From JARRQJ01 sp963761035 (lineage in GTDB: Bacteria; Pseudomonadota; Gammaproteobacteria; DRLM01): 64,000 nt of DNA. The stretch lies in assembly GCA_963761035.1 (NCBI GenBank), contig CAVXFH010000002.1, positions 744,001 through 808,000 on the forward strand. Reading direction: 5' to 3'. The position numbers were made by a program, and so were the translations under genes. This document shows positions 17,898 to 26,864 of this stretch, one piece after another (position 1 is the first letter of the stretch; each line of letters begins with the position of its first letter). Under the pieces are notes generated by a model. That model did no database searches. It was given only the letters and a program-made list of their open reading frames with translations, and had not been told where the DNA came from.

Positions 17898-19301
17898 ATG
17901 TCTAGAAAAAAAAGGCACGTTAATCGTCGCTTGGTAATATTGGACACCAACGTCCTGATGCACGATCCCTCGTGTATGTTTCGATTCCAGGAACACGACG
18001 TGTTCGTGCCTATGATTGTTCTCGAGGAATTGGACAACAATAAACGCGGCCATTCGGAAGTGGCGCGCAATGCCCGTCAAGCCAGCCGCTTCATGGAGGA
18101 AATGGTGCAGGGCGCGTCGCGGCAGGATATCGAAACCGGCTTGGCGCTGCCCGCGTCCAGCGACAGCAAATTTTCCGGCGGCCGCCTATTTTTTCAGACC
18201 CGCGCCCTCAGCTATGACCTGCCGCGGGATCTGCCGGGCAATATGCCGGACAATACGATCCTGGCGACGATGCTCGCCCTGCAGGGTCTGCATCCCGAGC
18301 GAACGGTGGTGCTGGTGTCAAAGGATATCAACCTCCGCGTCAAGGCCGCGGCGTTGGGCATCCTTGCCGAAGACTACCGTGACGACCAGGTCATGGACGA
18401 CCTCAGCTTGCTTGCTACGGGCCAAACCATCTTGGCGCCGGAGTTCTGGGACCGCAATGGCAAGAACCTCACTTCATGGCAGAAAGAAGGCAAGACATTT
18501 TACAAAATCAGCGGGCCGGATGTGGAGAAATGGTATCCCAACCAATTGGTCCATGACGGCAAGGCGGACAGCTTCGAAGCCATAGTCCGCGATCTCGACA
18601 AGCGCAACGCCACACTGGAGTTGTGCATCAATTACCGCAGCACACACCACAACGTGTGGGGGATAAACGCCCGCAACCGCGAGCAGAACTTCGCCCTCAA
18701 TCTCCTGATGGACCCCACCGTGGATTTCGTATCGCTGCTCGGCAATGCGGGCACCGGCAAAACCTTACTGACGCTCGCCGCCGGGCTGGCGCAAGTTCTG
18801 GACGAACGCCGTTATCAGGAGATCATCATGACCCGCGCCACCGTGCCCATGGGCGAGGATATCGGCTTCCTGCCCGGTACCGAGGAAGAAAAAATGGCGC
18901 CATGGATGGGGGCGCTGATGGACAATCTGGAAGTACTGGCCAGTAACGACGGCGGCAGTTGGGGGCGGGCCGCCACCAATGACCTGCTGCGCAACCGCAT
19001 CAAGATCCATTCCATGAATTTCATGCGCGGCCGCACCTTTCTCAACAAATACGTGATCATCGATGAGGCGCAAAATCTTACCTCCAAGCAGATGAAGGCC
19101 CTCATCACCCGCGCCGGTCCCGGCACCAAGCTAGTGGTATTGGGCAATGTCCGCCAGATCGACACGCCCTATCTCACCGAGACCACCTCGGGACTCACCT
19201 ATGTGGTGGACCGTTTCAAAACCTGGCAACACAGCGGCCATATCACATTATTGAGCGGGGAAAGGTCGCGATTGGCGGACCACGCGGCGGAGATTTTATG
19301 A
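17898..19301 (+). CDS. PhoH family ATPase with N-terminal PIN domain
   Basis: 467 residues from MSRKKRHVNRRLVILDTNVL; an in-frame ATG at 17802 touching the bcp stop would add 32 residues and has the better upstream purine run, so the start is uncertain. The PIN domain (about residues 12-150) has LDTNVLMHDP with the first acidic residue, EELD, and later acidic residues, as in RNases. The PhoH ATPase domain has Walker A GNAGTGKT (about 283-290) and Walker B YVIIDEAQNL (about 383-392), then VVLGNVRQIDTPYL. PhoH2-like PIN-ATPase proteins are proposed RNA helicase/ribonucleases. Likely co-transcribed with bcp. Confidence 0.93.
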   Translation: MSRKKRHVNRRLVILDTNVLMHDPSCMFRFQEHDVFVPMIVLEELDNNKRGHSEVARNARQASRFMEEMVQGASRQDIETGLALPASSDSKFSGGRLFFQTRALSYDLPRDLPGNMPDNTILATMLALQGLHPERTVVLVSKDINLRVKAAALGILAEDYRDDQVMDDLSLLATGQTILAPEFWDRNGKNLTSWQKEGKTFYKISGPDVEKWYPNQLVHDGKADSFEAIVRDLDKRNATLELCINYRSTHHNVWGINARNREQNFALNLLMDPTVDFVSLLGNAGTGKTLLTLAAGLAQVLDERRYQEIIMTRATVPMGEDIGFLPGTEEEKMAPWMGALMDNLEVLASNDGGSWGRAATNDLLRNRIKIHSMNFMRGRTFLNKYVIIDEAQNLTSKQMKALITRAGPGTKLVVLGNVRQIDTPYLTETTSGLTYVVDRFKTWQHSGHITLLSGERSRLADHAAEIL

Positions 19302-19353
19302 CAGGGGCGGGCAATCAGCTGCCGGCATCGAATACAGAAGCAACCGGCCAAGC

Positions 19354-20448
19354 TTACATTCCCGGTTCTCCGGTGTCTTTCGCGGCCGGCTTTTCCGCCG
19401 CGCCGGTTCGCGGCCATACGGCGATGAGAACTTTTACCAAGGTAGCGAGCGGGATGGCGAAGAACACGCCCCAAAATCCCCAAATCCCGCCGAACATCAA
19501 GATCGCCACGATGATGGCGATGGGATGAAGGTTGACGGCCTCGGAAAATAACAAGGGGACCAGCACGTACCCGTCCAGGGCCTGAATGACGGCATAGGCG
19601 AGCATGATATAGGCGAAGACGTCGCCCCATCCCCACTGAAAAAACGCGATGAGTATTACGGGCACGGTTACCACCAGAGCGCCGATATAAGGAACGATTA
19701 CCGATAGACCCACCAGCACCGCGAGCAGCATGGCGTATTTCAATCCCATTAAGGCGAAAACCACAAAAGTGACGGCGCCGACGATAATGATCTCCGCGAA
19801 CTTGCCGCGCACATAATTACCGATTTGTCGATCCATCTCCAGCCACACCCGCATGGCCAAAGCCCGCTCCCGCGGCAGCAGGGATGACATCCAATCTAAA
19901 ATCTGCCGCTTGTCCTTGAGCAGAAAAAATACCAAAACCGGCACCAACACCAGATAGAGAAGCACCGTGAAAATACTCATGATGGTGGCCAGCGAGAGCG
20001 ACAAGGCATGTTTCCCCAAGGTGGCGGCGGAGGATTCGAGCGCCGCTATCAACTCTTTCACCTGGCCCTCGCTGATAAAACGGGGATAAAGATCCGACAG
20101 GCGATTGAACATCTGCTGCCCCTTGTCGATCATATTGGGCAGATCCTTCATTAACTGCGCTGCCTGGGCGGTCACGCCCGGGATCAATCCGAAAAAAAGC
20201 AGCAGTAATAGCGCCAGGAACATGAAGAACACCGACACCACCACCACCATGCGGTGGACGCCGCGACGCTCGAAGACATCGATTCCGCCTTCCAGCAGGT
20301 AGGCGATGACGATACTGGCCAACACCGGCGCCAGTATGTCACCGAGAAATATCACCACGCCGAAGCCTGCCGCCAATAGCATGGCGAGTATGACGCCCTC
20401 GGAATCCGAGAAATATCGCTTCCTCCAGCGGCTGATAATTTCCGTCAT
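19354..20448 (-). CDS. AI-2E family transporter (PerM-like permease)
   Basis: 364 residues with about eight hydrophobic segments: pairs near residues 20-55 and 68-92, one near 155-180, and a C-terminal cluster from about 205 to 345. The C-terminal FVVFALMGLKYAMLLAVLVG, VPYIGALVVTVP and GGIWGFWGVFFAIPLATL are the conserved core of the AI-2E/UPF0118 family. Members have been linked to export or sodium/proton antiport, but most, like this one, lack a defined substrate. The ATG overlaps the stop of the preceding small gene by ATGA. Convergent with phoH. Confidence 0.92.
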   Translation of the reverse strand: MTEIISRWRKRYFSDSEGVILAMLLAAGFGVVIFLGDILAPVLASIVIAYLLEGGIDVFERRGVHRMVVVVSVFFMFLALLLLLFFGLIPGVTAQAAQLMKDLPNMIDKGQQMFNRLSDLYPRFISEGQVKELIAALESSAATLGKHALSLSLATIMSIFTVLLYLVLVPVLVFFLLKDKRQILDWMSSLLPRERALAMRVWLEMDRQIGNYVRGKFAEIIIVGAVTFVVFALMGLKYAMLLAVLVGLSVIVPYIGALVVTVPVILIAFFQWGWGDVFAYIMLAYAVIQALDGYVLVPLLFSEAVNLHPIAIIVAILMFGGIWGFWGVFFAIPLATLVKVLIAVWPRTGAAEKPAAKDTGEPGM

Positions 20449-20810
20449 GAAATGTTATGCCCTCCGCGCGCAAAGTCCTGATAGCGACTTTCAAATATCT
20501 TTTGCAACTCGGCGATGACCTCCTCGGCCTCACGTCCGCGCAGTATATGTTCGCCCATTAAGCGCGAAGCAACGTCGAGCAATCCGACTCTATCCAACGT
20601 GGGGTATTGCGCCGACAGGCGCCGGATTGCCGCCATCACGGTTTCCCCCGCGGGGGGCGGTATAGACAATGGCGCCGCGACCTCGGTCCGGCGCCCTGTG
20701 GCGCGCGCACTCAAAAATTCCGCGAAGGCCAGCAAGGATTCCCGATCCTCCCCGGATAATGCCTCTACTATTTTCTCAAGGCGCGCCATCGTCTCGCTTT
20801 GCCGCATCAT
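20445..20810 (-). CDS. Conserved hypothetical small protein
   Basis: 121 residues, not recognised. It is predicted mostly helical and soluble, with a charged N terminus (RLEKIVEALSGEDRESLLAFAEFL), a proline-rich linker (APLSIPPPAGE) and a helical C-terminal half (HILRGREAEEVIAELQKIFE). No transmembrane segment. It is coupled by a 4-base ATGA overlap to the permease and lies 15 bases after the SAM-hydroxide adenosyltransferase gene, so it is a real middle gene of a three-gene unit. Several adjacent in-frame ATGs make the exact start uncertain. Confidence 0.75.
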   Translation of the reverse strand: MMRQSETMARLEKIVEALSGEDRESLLAFAEFLSARATGRRTEVAAPLSIPPPAGETVMAAIRRLSAQYPTLDRVGLLDVASRLMGEHILRGREAEEVIAELQKIFESRYQDFARGGHNIS

Positions 20811-20825
20811 AACTGCATTCCCGAC

Positions 20826-21569
20826 TCACACAATGTGGACTTTGTCGCCATTCGCCGCGCCCAGCGCTTGATCGGCCCTGCCGCAATTTACCGCGATCTC
20901 CACCAGGCCATTGGCATTTTCATACCAAAATGCCTGCCCCTTCGCCACCGCCGCAAAGGTGCGCGCATTGGTCAAGAAGTGCTTGTTCAGCCGCACCACG
21001 CGTTCATCGGATAATGCGGCGGCGCGGATACCGGTTATGGCGTTGCCGAAATGATCGATATAGACGATCTCCGCCAAGTCCCGCGGCCAACCCGGCAAGA
21101 GACGCTCTTGCAAGACAGCGGCCGTTCCCGGCGGCGTCTCACCACGGGCAAGACGCGCCGCCACGGGTGCAAACAGGTCGCGGCCGTGAAACGAGGCCGA
21201 CAACCGCGGCGGTTGCCAAGTGATGTCCCACCATTGCACATCCCGGCCGCGCATCGCCACCACGTTGAATAGACCGTTGTCGGGACCGACGAACCATTGC
21301 CCGTCGATCGCTACCGCCGCCGCCCGCCGCCCGGGATCGCCGACACCGGGGTCCACCACACACAAGAATACCGTGCCGGCGGCAAATTCCCGCGAGAGAG
21401 CGGCGAGGAGATAGGCGGCGGCACGGGGATTGTGGACGGGGGCTTCGGTCATGAGATCGACGATGGTCGCGTGGGGCAGTTCGCGGTAGATGGCCGCCTT
21501 CATCTGACCCATGTAGGGACCGGCCGCGCCGAAGTCGGTGAATAATGCAAGCATTGCCGGCTGATTCAT
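20826..21569 (-). CDS. SAM hydroxide adenosyltransferase family protein (former DUF62)
   Basis: 247 residues from MNQPAMLALFTDFGAAGPYM, with GGAGGTGA just before the ATG. The family shares the fold of fluorinase and chlorinase but uses water/hydroxide to cleave S-adenosylmethionine to adenosine and methionine. The signature elements are here: TDFG near the start, VVDPGVGDPGRRA, VGPDNGLF, and SFHGRDLFAPVAARL, giving the Asp-Arg-His set that activates water; the fluorinase-specific insertion is absent. The physiological role is unclear. First gene of a unit with a small helical protein and a permease. Confidence 0.9.
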   Translation of the reverse strand: MNQPAMLALFTDFGAAGPYMGQMKAAIYRELPHATIVDLMTEAPVHNPRAAAYLLAALSREFAAGTVFLCVVDPGVGDPGRRAAAVAIDGQWFVGPDNGLFNVVAMRGRDVQWWDITWQPPRLSASFHGRDLFAPVAARLARGETPPGTAAVLQERLLPGWPRDLAEIVYIDHFGNAITGIRAAALSDERVVRLNKHFLTNARTFAAVAKGQAFWYENANGLVEIAVNCGRADQALGAANGDKVHIV

Positions 21570-21610
21570 AATCACCTCCGTCGCGGCAGTGTAAATCACT
21601 GCCCCCGCCG

Positions 21611-21639
21611 CAAATAAAAAAGCCGGGCAGTGCCCGGCT
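21611..21639 (-). terminator. Intrinsic terminator after rplQ
   Basis: Reading the minus strand, AGCCGGGC-ACT-GCCCGGCT is followed directly by TTTTTATTTG: an 8-base-pair GC-rich stem with a T-run, 22 bases after the rplQ stop. It closes the long ribosomal and RNA-polymerase gene block. Confidence 0.9.
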
Positions 21640-21661
21640 CCTTTTGCATTTCCTATCGACC

Positions 21662-22045
21662 TTAACCGCCCTTTACCGCCTCTGCGGCGGGTCTATCCAC
21701 CAACTCTACATAGGCCATGGGCGCATTGTCCCCGGCGCGGAAACCGCACTTGAGGATGCGTAAATAACCGCCCGGGCGCGTTTGGTAACGGGGACCCAAC
21801 TCATTAAATAGTTTGGTCACCACATCGCGATCTCGAGTCCGGTCATAGGCCAAACGCCGCGCCGCGACGCTGTCCTTCTTGGCCATGGTGATCAAGGGCT
21901 CAACCACGCGGCGCAATTCCTTGGCTTTGGGCAGGGTCGTCTTGATGGCTTCATGGCGAACCAATGACGACGCCATATTACGCAAGGTTGCCTTGCGGTG
22001 GCTGCTGTTGCGGCTGAGTTGCCGTCCACTATTGCGATGACGCAT
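21662..22045 (-). CDS. rplQ: 50S ribosomal protein L17
   Basis: 127 residues, normal length for the proteobacterial short form. MRHRNSGRQLSRNSSHRKA opens the conserved basic N-terminal part, and VVTKLFNELGPRYQTRPGGY with RILKCGFRAGDNAPMAYVEL is the diagnostic core. L17 lies near the peptide exit tunnel. Last gene of the alpha operon, 51 bases after rpoA, as in E. coli. Confidence 0.98.
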   Translation of the reverse strand: MRHRNSGRQLSRNSSHRKATLRNMASSLVRHEAIKTTLPKAKELRRVVEPLITMAKKDSVAARRLAYDRTRDRDVVTKLFNELGPRYQTRPGGYLRILKCGFRAGDNAPMAYVELVDRPAAEAVKGG

Positions 22046-22096
22046 GGTCCACTATCCTTCAATTCATCAAAACAATATGAGGTGAAGCTCTCCGAT

Positions 22097-23107
22097 TTAG
22101 GCGGGCACTTTTTCCTTATTCGCCTTTTCCATCAAGCCCGCCGGCGGCCAGTTCTCGAGGCGCATCCCCAGGGACAAACCGTGCGAGGCCAGCACATCTT
22201 TGATCTCGGTCAGCGACTTTTTGCCAAGGTTGGGCGTCTTGAGCAATTCCACTTCGGTGCGCTGAATCAGATCCCCGATGAAGTAGATATTCTCCGCCTT
22301 CAAACAATTGGCGGCGCGTACCGTCAATTCCAGGTCATCCACCGGGCGCAGCAGAATCGGATCCATTTCCGCCTCGGGGGCCGCGGCGCGGGATTCTTCC
22401 TTGCCTTCCAGATCGACGAACACCGATAACTGTTCGCGCAGGATGGAAGCGGCGCGACGCACTGCCTCTTCCGCGTCGATGCTGCCGTTGGTCTCCAGTT
22501 CCAGCACCAACTTGTCCAGGTCGGTGCGCTGCTCCACACGGGCGCTCTCCACCACGTAGGCAACCTTGCGCACCGGACTGAAAGAGGCGTCCAATTGCAG
22601 TTTACCGATGGGCCGCGTGTGATCGCCGGGGGTCTGCCGGGCAACGGCGGGCTGATAACCGCGGCCGCGCTCGACCTTGAGCGTCATATTCAGTTCGCCG
22701 GCCTTATTGAGGTTGGCGATCAAGTGATCGGGATTCACGATTTCGATATCGTGCCCCAATTCAATGTCCTTCGCCAGTACCGGACCGGCCCCCTTTTTCT
22801 TCAGGGTCACCAGCGCCTCGTCGCGGCCCGTCATGCGAATCGACAGACCCTTGAGATTGAGCAGGATCTCGATGACATCCTCTTGGACGCCTTCGATGGT
22901 GGTGTACTCGTGCAGTACACCGTCGATCTCGACCTCGGTCACCGCGGCGCCGGGCATGGACGATAGCAAGATGCGGCGCAAGGCATTGCCCAAAGTATGG
23001 CCGAAGCCCCGCTCCAGGGGCTCAATGCTGATCTTGGCGCGGCTAGGATCAGAAACCTGCACATCCACCGAACGTGGCTTTAGAAATTCTGCAACTGAGA
23101 TTTGCAT
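22097..23107 (-). CDS. rpoA: RNA polymerase alpha subunit
   Basis: 336 residues. The N-terminal domain (1 to about 235) nucleates polymerase assembly and carries ERGFGHTLGNALRRILLSSMPG. A linker rich in Glu, Arg and Ala follows, then the C-terminal domain (about 250-320) that binds UP elements and activators, with LLRPVDDLELTVRAANCLK, RTEVELLKTPNLGKKSLTEI and the 265-determinant region intact. Slightly longer than E. coli (329) because of the linker and tail. Within the alpha operon between rpsD and rplQ. Confidence 0.99.
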   Translation of the reverse strand: MQISVAEFLKPRSVDVQVSDPSRAKISIEPLERGFGHTLGNALRRILLSSMPGAAVTEVEIDGVLHEYTTIEGVQEDVIEILLNLKGLSIRMTGRDEALVTLKKKGAGPVLAKDIELGHDIEIVNPDHLIANLNKAGELNMTLKVERGRGYQPAVARQTPGDHTRPIGKLQLDASFSPVRKVAYVVESARVEQRTDLDKLVLELETNGSIDAEEAVRRAASILREQLSVFVDLEGKEESRAAAPEAEMDPILLRPVDDLELTVRAANCLKAENIYFIGDLIQRTEVELLKTPNLGKKSLTEIKDVLASHGLSLGMRLENWPPAGLMEKANKEKVPA

Positions 23108-23177
23108 GCAACACCCTCTTTAGATCTACGCGCGAATCGCTGCGCACCGATACCCTGCCGAGATTTCAACTACACCT

Positions 23178-23804
23178 TTACTTCGAGTACAACTCAACCA
23201 CCAGATGTTCATTGATCTCGGGCGGCAAATCACCCCGCTCGGGGACGGCCTTGAAGACACCCTGCATCTTCTCGACGTCCACTTCCAGCCAGTCGGCGAT
23301 GCCGCGCTGCTGCGCCAACTGTAAGGCCGCCTGGATGCGCAATTGCTTCTTCGCCGCATCGCACACCGCGACGACGTCGCTGGGCTTCACCTGATAGCTG
23401 GGTATATTAACCTTGCGGCCGTTGACGAAGATGGCATCGTGGCGCACCAATTGCCGCGCCTCGGCGCGCGAAGCACCGAATCCCATGCGATGCGCCACCG
23501 TATCCAAACGACACTCCAGCAACTGCAGCAACCGCTCGCCGGTCGAACCTTTGCGGCGCGCCGCCTCGCCGTAATAACGGCGAAACTGTTTCTCCAGCAC
23601 CCCGAAAATCCGGCGCAGCTTCTGCTTTTCGCGCAACTGCGTCGCATAATCGGACAAGCGGCTGCGCCGTTGGCCGTGCTGGCCGGGTGGAAAATTACGC
23701 TTCTCCACCGCGCACTTGGCGGTGAAACACTTCTCGCCCTTGAGGAACAACTTTTCTCCCTCGCGGCGGCACAGACGACACTTTGGACCAATATACTTCG
23801 CCAC
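23178..23804 (-). CDS. rpsD: 30S ribosomal protein S4
   Basis: 208 residues with a GTG start. S4 is a primary 16S rRNA binder and, in enterobacteria, the translational repressor of this operon. The N terminus has four cysteines in a zinc-ribbon arrangement (CRLC near residues 9-12, and CFTAKC near 26-31), the zinc-binding C+ form, which E. coli S4 lacks. The S4 RNA-binding domain follows (RLDTVAHRMGFGASRAEARQ and HDAIFVNGRKVNIPSYQVKP). It lies between rpsK and rpoA as expected. Confidence 0.99.
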   Translation of the reverse strand: MAKYIGPKCRLCRREGEKLFLKGEKCFTAKCAVEKRNFPPGQHGQRRSRLSDYATQLREKQKLRRIFGVLEKQFRRYYGEAARRKGSTGERLLQLLECRLDTVAHRMGFGASRAEARQLVRHDAIFVNGRKVNIPSYQVKPSDVVAVCDAAKKQLRIQAALQLAQQRGIADWLEVDVEKMQGVFKAVPERGDLPPEINEHLVVELYSK

Positions 23805-23819
23805 TATAAACCTCCAGAC

Positions 23820-24209
23820 CTAGACACGACGCTTCTTCGGCGGCCGGCAGCCATTGTGAGGGATTGGGGTCACGTCGGTGATGCTGTTGACTTTAAACCC
23901 CGCCGAATACAAACCGCGAACCGCGGAATCGCGCCCCGGTCCCGGCCCCTTGACCAGCACATCCACATTCTTCACTCCATACTCGGAGGCCGCCTGACCG
24001 GCTTTGTCGGCCGCCACCTGGGCGGCGAAGGGGGTACTTTTCCGGGAACCCTTAAAACCGCAGGCTCCGGCGGACGACCAAGACAGGGTATTGCCCTGCC
24101 GATCGGTGATGGTAATGATGGTGTTGTTGAACGATGCCTGGATATGGGCCACGGCATCCACCACACTCTTTTTTACACGCTTGCGCGCGCGCGCTGTCGC
24201 TTTAGCCAT
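23820..24209 (-). CDS. rpsK: 30S ribosomal protein S11
   Basis: 129 residues, normal length. AHIQASFNNTIITITDRQGN and the C-terminal signature DVTPIPHNGCRPPKKRRV are diagnostic. S11 forms part of the platform near the E-site mRNA. Fifteen bases before rpsD and 36 after rpsM in the alpha operon. Confidence 0.99.
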   Translation of the reverse strand: MAKATARARKRVKKSVVDAVAHIQASFNNTIITITDRQGNTLSWSSAGACGFKGSRKSTPFAAQVAADKAGQAASEYGVKNVDVLVKGPGPGRDSAVRGLYSAGFKVNSITDVTPIPHNGCRPPKKRRV

Positions 24210-24245
24210 ACGAGATGTTTCCTAGTGATCTTTATTAGCCGTTAC

Positions 24246-24602
24246 TTATTTCTTAACCATCCGCCGGGGGCCCTTGCGGGTCCGGGCGTTGGTCCGGGTG
24301 CGCTGACCGCGCACCGGTAAACCGCGGCGATGGCGCATGCCCCGGTAGGTGCCAAGATCCATCAATCGCTTGATATTCATTGAGATATCACGACGAAGAT
24401 CACCTTCGACCTTGCGCTTGGCGACCTCACTGCGCAACGCTTCCAACTGCGCTTCGGTCAAATCCTTTACTTTGGCGTCCTGTGCCACTCCCGCCACTTG
24501 ACAGATCGCGCGCGCGCATGGACGCCCTATGCCATAGATGGCGGTCAGGGCAATCACCGCGTGCTTATGAACCGGAATATTTATCCCAGCTATACGGGCC
24601 AT
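24246..24602 (-). CDS. rpsM: 30S ribosomal protein S13
   Basis: 118 residues. MARIAGINIPVHKHAVIALT opens the protein, ALTAIYGIGRPCARAICQ is the helix-hairpin-helix region, and MRHRRGLPVRGQRTRTNART is the conserved tail that reaches the P-site tRNA. First gene of the alpha-operon group here, about 120 bases after rpmJ; that spacer could hold a promoter, though none was identified. Confidence 0.99.
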   Translation of the reverse strand: MARIAGINIPVHKHAVIALTAIYGIGRPCARAICQVAGVAQDAKVKDLTEAQLEALRSEVAKRKVEGDLRRDISMNIKRLMDLGTYRGMRHRRGLPVRGQRTRTNARTRKGPRRMVKK

Positions 24603-24723
24603 TCACTACTCTCCTCGCACCATCTAAAGCGCAGTATAAAAACGCGCAAGTTTACGGGTATTAACTGCAAATTTCAATAACAGGACGGATTCCCGCCCTT
24701 CCGCAATAGCCAACGCTCCCGCA

Positions 24724-24837
24724 TCAACCTTGGCGCTGTTTGTGCCGGGCTTCCGTGCAAATCACCCGAATCACGCGTTTGCGCCGCACGATCTTGCAGT
24801 TACGGCATACTTTTTTTACGGAAGCTTGAACTTTCAT
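24724..24837 (-). CDS. rpmJ: 50S ribosomal protein L36
   Basis: 37 residues: MKVQASVKKVCRNCKIVRRK, then RVIRVICTEARHKQRQG. It is too short for ordinary gene finding but unmistakable. The zinc ligands Cys11, Cys14, Cys27 and His32 are all present, so this is the zinc-dependent form. It sits between secY and rpsM as in E. coli. A GAGGAGAGA sequence lies just before the ATG. Confidence 0.98.
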   Translation of the reverse strand: MKVQASVKKVCRNCKIVRRKRVIRVICTEARHKQRQG

Positions 24838-24889
24838 TTCTCTCTCCTCGTCAATTCAGGCCTAAGGGCTTGCCAACCGCGGATGGCGC

Positions 24890-26209
24890 CTAGCGCGCCC
24901 CCTTCAAATTGGCCTTTTTCATCAATCCCTCATACTGATGAGACATGAGGTGAGCTTGTAATTGGGCGATGAAATCCATCACCACCACCACCACGATCAG
25001 CAGGGATGTGCCGCCGAAATAAAACGGCACGTTCCAGGATACAATCAAAAATTCGGGCAACAGACATACCAAGGTCACATACACCGCACCGATCAAGGTC
25101 AGGCGCACCATCACGGCGTCCACATACTTCGCCGTTTGCTCGCCGGGCCGTATCCCCGGGATAAAGGCCCCTGATTTTTTTAAATTATCCGCCGTATCGC
25201 GCGGATTAAACACCAGGGCCGTATAAAAGAAACAGAAAAATATGATGGCCGACGCATATATCATCACGTAAATCGGTTGTCCCGGCGACAAGGTCGACGC
25301 CAGATCCTGGAGCCAGCTCATGCCGCCACCGTTGCCGGCAAACCACCCCGCCAGAGTAGCCGGGAAAAGGATGATGCTGGAGGCGAAAATGGGCGGGATC
25401 ACGCCGGCCATATTGATCTTGAGCGGCAGGTGGCTGGTCTGTCCCGCATAAACCCGCCGCCCTTGCTGGCGCTTGGCGTAATTTACCGTAATACGCCGTT
25501 GTCCGCTCTCCATGAAGACCACCAAACCCGTAACCACCACCACCAAGGCAAACAAAAACAACACCGTCAGCGGCTGCAATTCGCCGGTCCGGGCCAGTTC
25601 CAAAGAACCGCCGATAGCTCGAGGCAAGCCGGCCACGATTCCGGAGAAAATGATGATCGAGATACCGTTACCGATACCCCGCTCGGTCACCTGCTCCCCC
25701 AGCCACATGAGAAACATGGTACCGGTTACCAAGGTGATCACTGCGGTCATGAGAAAGGCCGGACCGGGATCTATCACCACGGATACCCCGCCCACCTGCT
25801 GATGCTGCAGGGCGATGGACACCCCCAAAGCCTGAAAGGTCGCCAGCACCACGGTAAAGTAGCGGGTATATTGCGATATCTTGCGGCGCCCCGATTCACC
25901 CTCTTTTTTCAGCTGCTCCAACGTAGGCCACACCGTCGTCAGCAACTGGATAATGATGGACGCCGATATATACGGCATGATCCCTAAGGCAAAGACCGCC
26001 ACCCTCTTCAGGGCGCCCCCGGAGAACATGTTAAACATGTCGATGATGGTGCCGTGCTGTTGATCGAACAACGCCGCCAACGCCCTGGGGTTGATACCGG
26101 GCACCGGAATCACCGCACCGATACGAAACACGATCAAGGCGCCCAGCACAAACAGCAAGCGCTGCTTGAGCTCAGACCATTTGGTGATATCGCCGAGGAG
26201 ATTTGCCAT
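24890..26209 (-). CDS. secY: Protein translocase channel subunit SecY
   Basis: 439 residues with ten transmembrane segments. SecY forms the protein-conducting channel with SecE and SecG. Conserved pieces are VIPVPGINPRALAALF, FNMFSGGALKRVAVFALGIMPYI (plug region), LGEQVTERGIGNGISIIIF, the cytoplasmic loop IRPGEQTAKYVDAVMVRLT, and GGTSLLIVVVVVMDF near the C terminus. It is the penultimate gene of the spc operon, followed by rpmJ. Confidence 0.99.
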   Translation of the reverse strand: MANLLGDITKWSELKQRLLFVLGALIVFRIGAVIPVPGINPRALAALFDQQHGTIIDMFNMFSGGALKRVAVFALGIMPYISASIIIQLLTTVWPTLEQLKKEGESGRRKISQYTRYFTVVLATFQALGVSIALQHQQVGGVSVVIDPGPAFLMTAVITLVTGTMFLMWLGEQVTERGIGNGISIIIFSGIVAGLPRAIGGSLELARTGELQPLTVLFLFALVVVVTGLVVFMESGQRRITVNYAKRQQGRRVYAGQTSHLPLKINMAGVIPPIFASSIILFPATLAGWFAGNGGGMSWLQDLASTLSPGQPIYVMIYASAIIFFCFFYTALVFNPRDTADNLKKSGAFIPGIRPGEQTAKYVDAVMVRLTLIGAVYVTLVCLLPEFLIVSWNVPFYFGGTSLLIVVVVVMDFIAQLQAHLMSHQYEGLMKKANLKGAR

Positions 26210-26233
26210 GTTGGAAGGTTCTAAAGGGAGGCC

Positions 26234-26668
26234 TTAACTCTCGACCTTGCCGCCCGCCGCCTCAATGGCGGCACGCGCCCCCTCGGTCACTGCTACCCCG
26301 CGCAATACCACCGCAGTGTCAAGCTTGCCGGAGAGCATCACCTTGGCCTGCATCGCATATTGCGGGACGATATTCGCCGCTTTCAGCGCCGCCAGATCGA
26401 TTACTTCGTCTTTGATCTTGGCCAGTTCATGGAGCCGCACTTCCGCGGTATCGCGGGCCATCCGGGATCTGAACCCCACCTTGGGCAGGCGACGCTGCAT
26501 GGGCATCTGACCGCCCTCGAAACCCACCTTGTGGAAACCGCCCGCTCGGGCATGCTGCCCTTTGTGGCCGCGTCCGCAGGTCTTACCCAGACCCGAACCG
26601 ATGCCGCGTCCCACACGCTTCGCGGATTGCTTGGCGCCGGGGGCCGGTTTAAGCGTATTCAAGCGCAT
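26234..26668 (-). CDS. rplO: 50S ribosomal protein L15
   Basis: 144 residues from MRLNTLKPAPGAKQSAKRVG, which starts one base after the rpmD stop; an ATG five codons earlier would overlap rpmD. GRGHKGQHARAGG and the C-terminal KVMLSGKLDTAVVLRGVAVT are diagnostic. L15 is a late-assembly protein of the 50S subunit. Next in the operon is secY. Confidence 0.98.
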   Translation of the reverse strand: MRLNTLKPAPGAKQSAKRVGRGIGSGLGKTCGRGHKGQHARAGGFHKVGFEGGQMPMQRRLPKVGFRSRMARDTAEVRLHELAKIKDEVIDLAALKAANIVPQYAMQAKVMLSGKLDTAVVLRGVAVTEGARAAIEAAGGKVES

Positions 26669-26669
26669 A

Positions 26670-26861
26670 TCAGACTTCCTCAACCTTTAGCAAATAGGAG
26701 ACCTTATCGACCATGCCGCGGATGGCGGGGGTATCGTTCACCACCACGCTTTGGTGTCGGTTGCGCAAACCCAGGCCCGCCACACAGGCCATATGTCCCG
26801 GCCCGCGGCCGAAACGGCTGCGCACCAAGGTCAATTTAAGCTGTTTGTTCTTCTTGGCCAT
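26670..26861 (-). CDS. rpmD: 50S ribosomal protein L30
   Basis: 63 residues. KLTLVRSRFGRGPGH and AGLGLRNRHQSVVVNDTPAI are the family pattern. It lies 3 bases after rpsE and 1 base before rplO, so translation is probably coupled. Confidence 0.98.
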   Translation of the reverse strand: MAKKNKQLKLTLVRSRFGRGPGHMACVAGLGLRNRHQSVVVNDTPAIRGMVDKVSYLLKVEEV

Positions 26862-26864
26862 GGC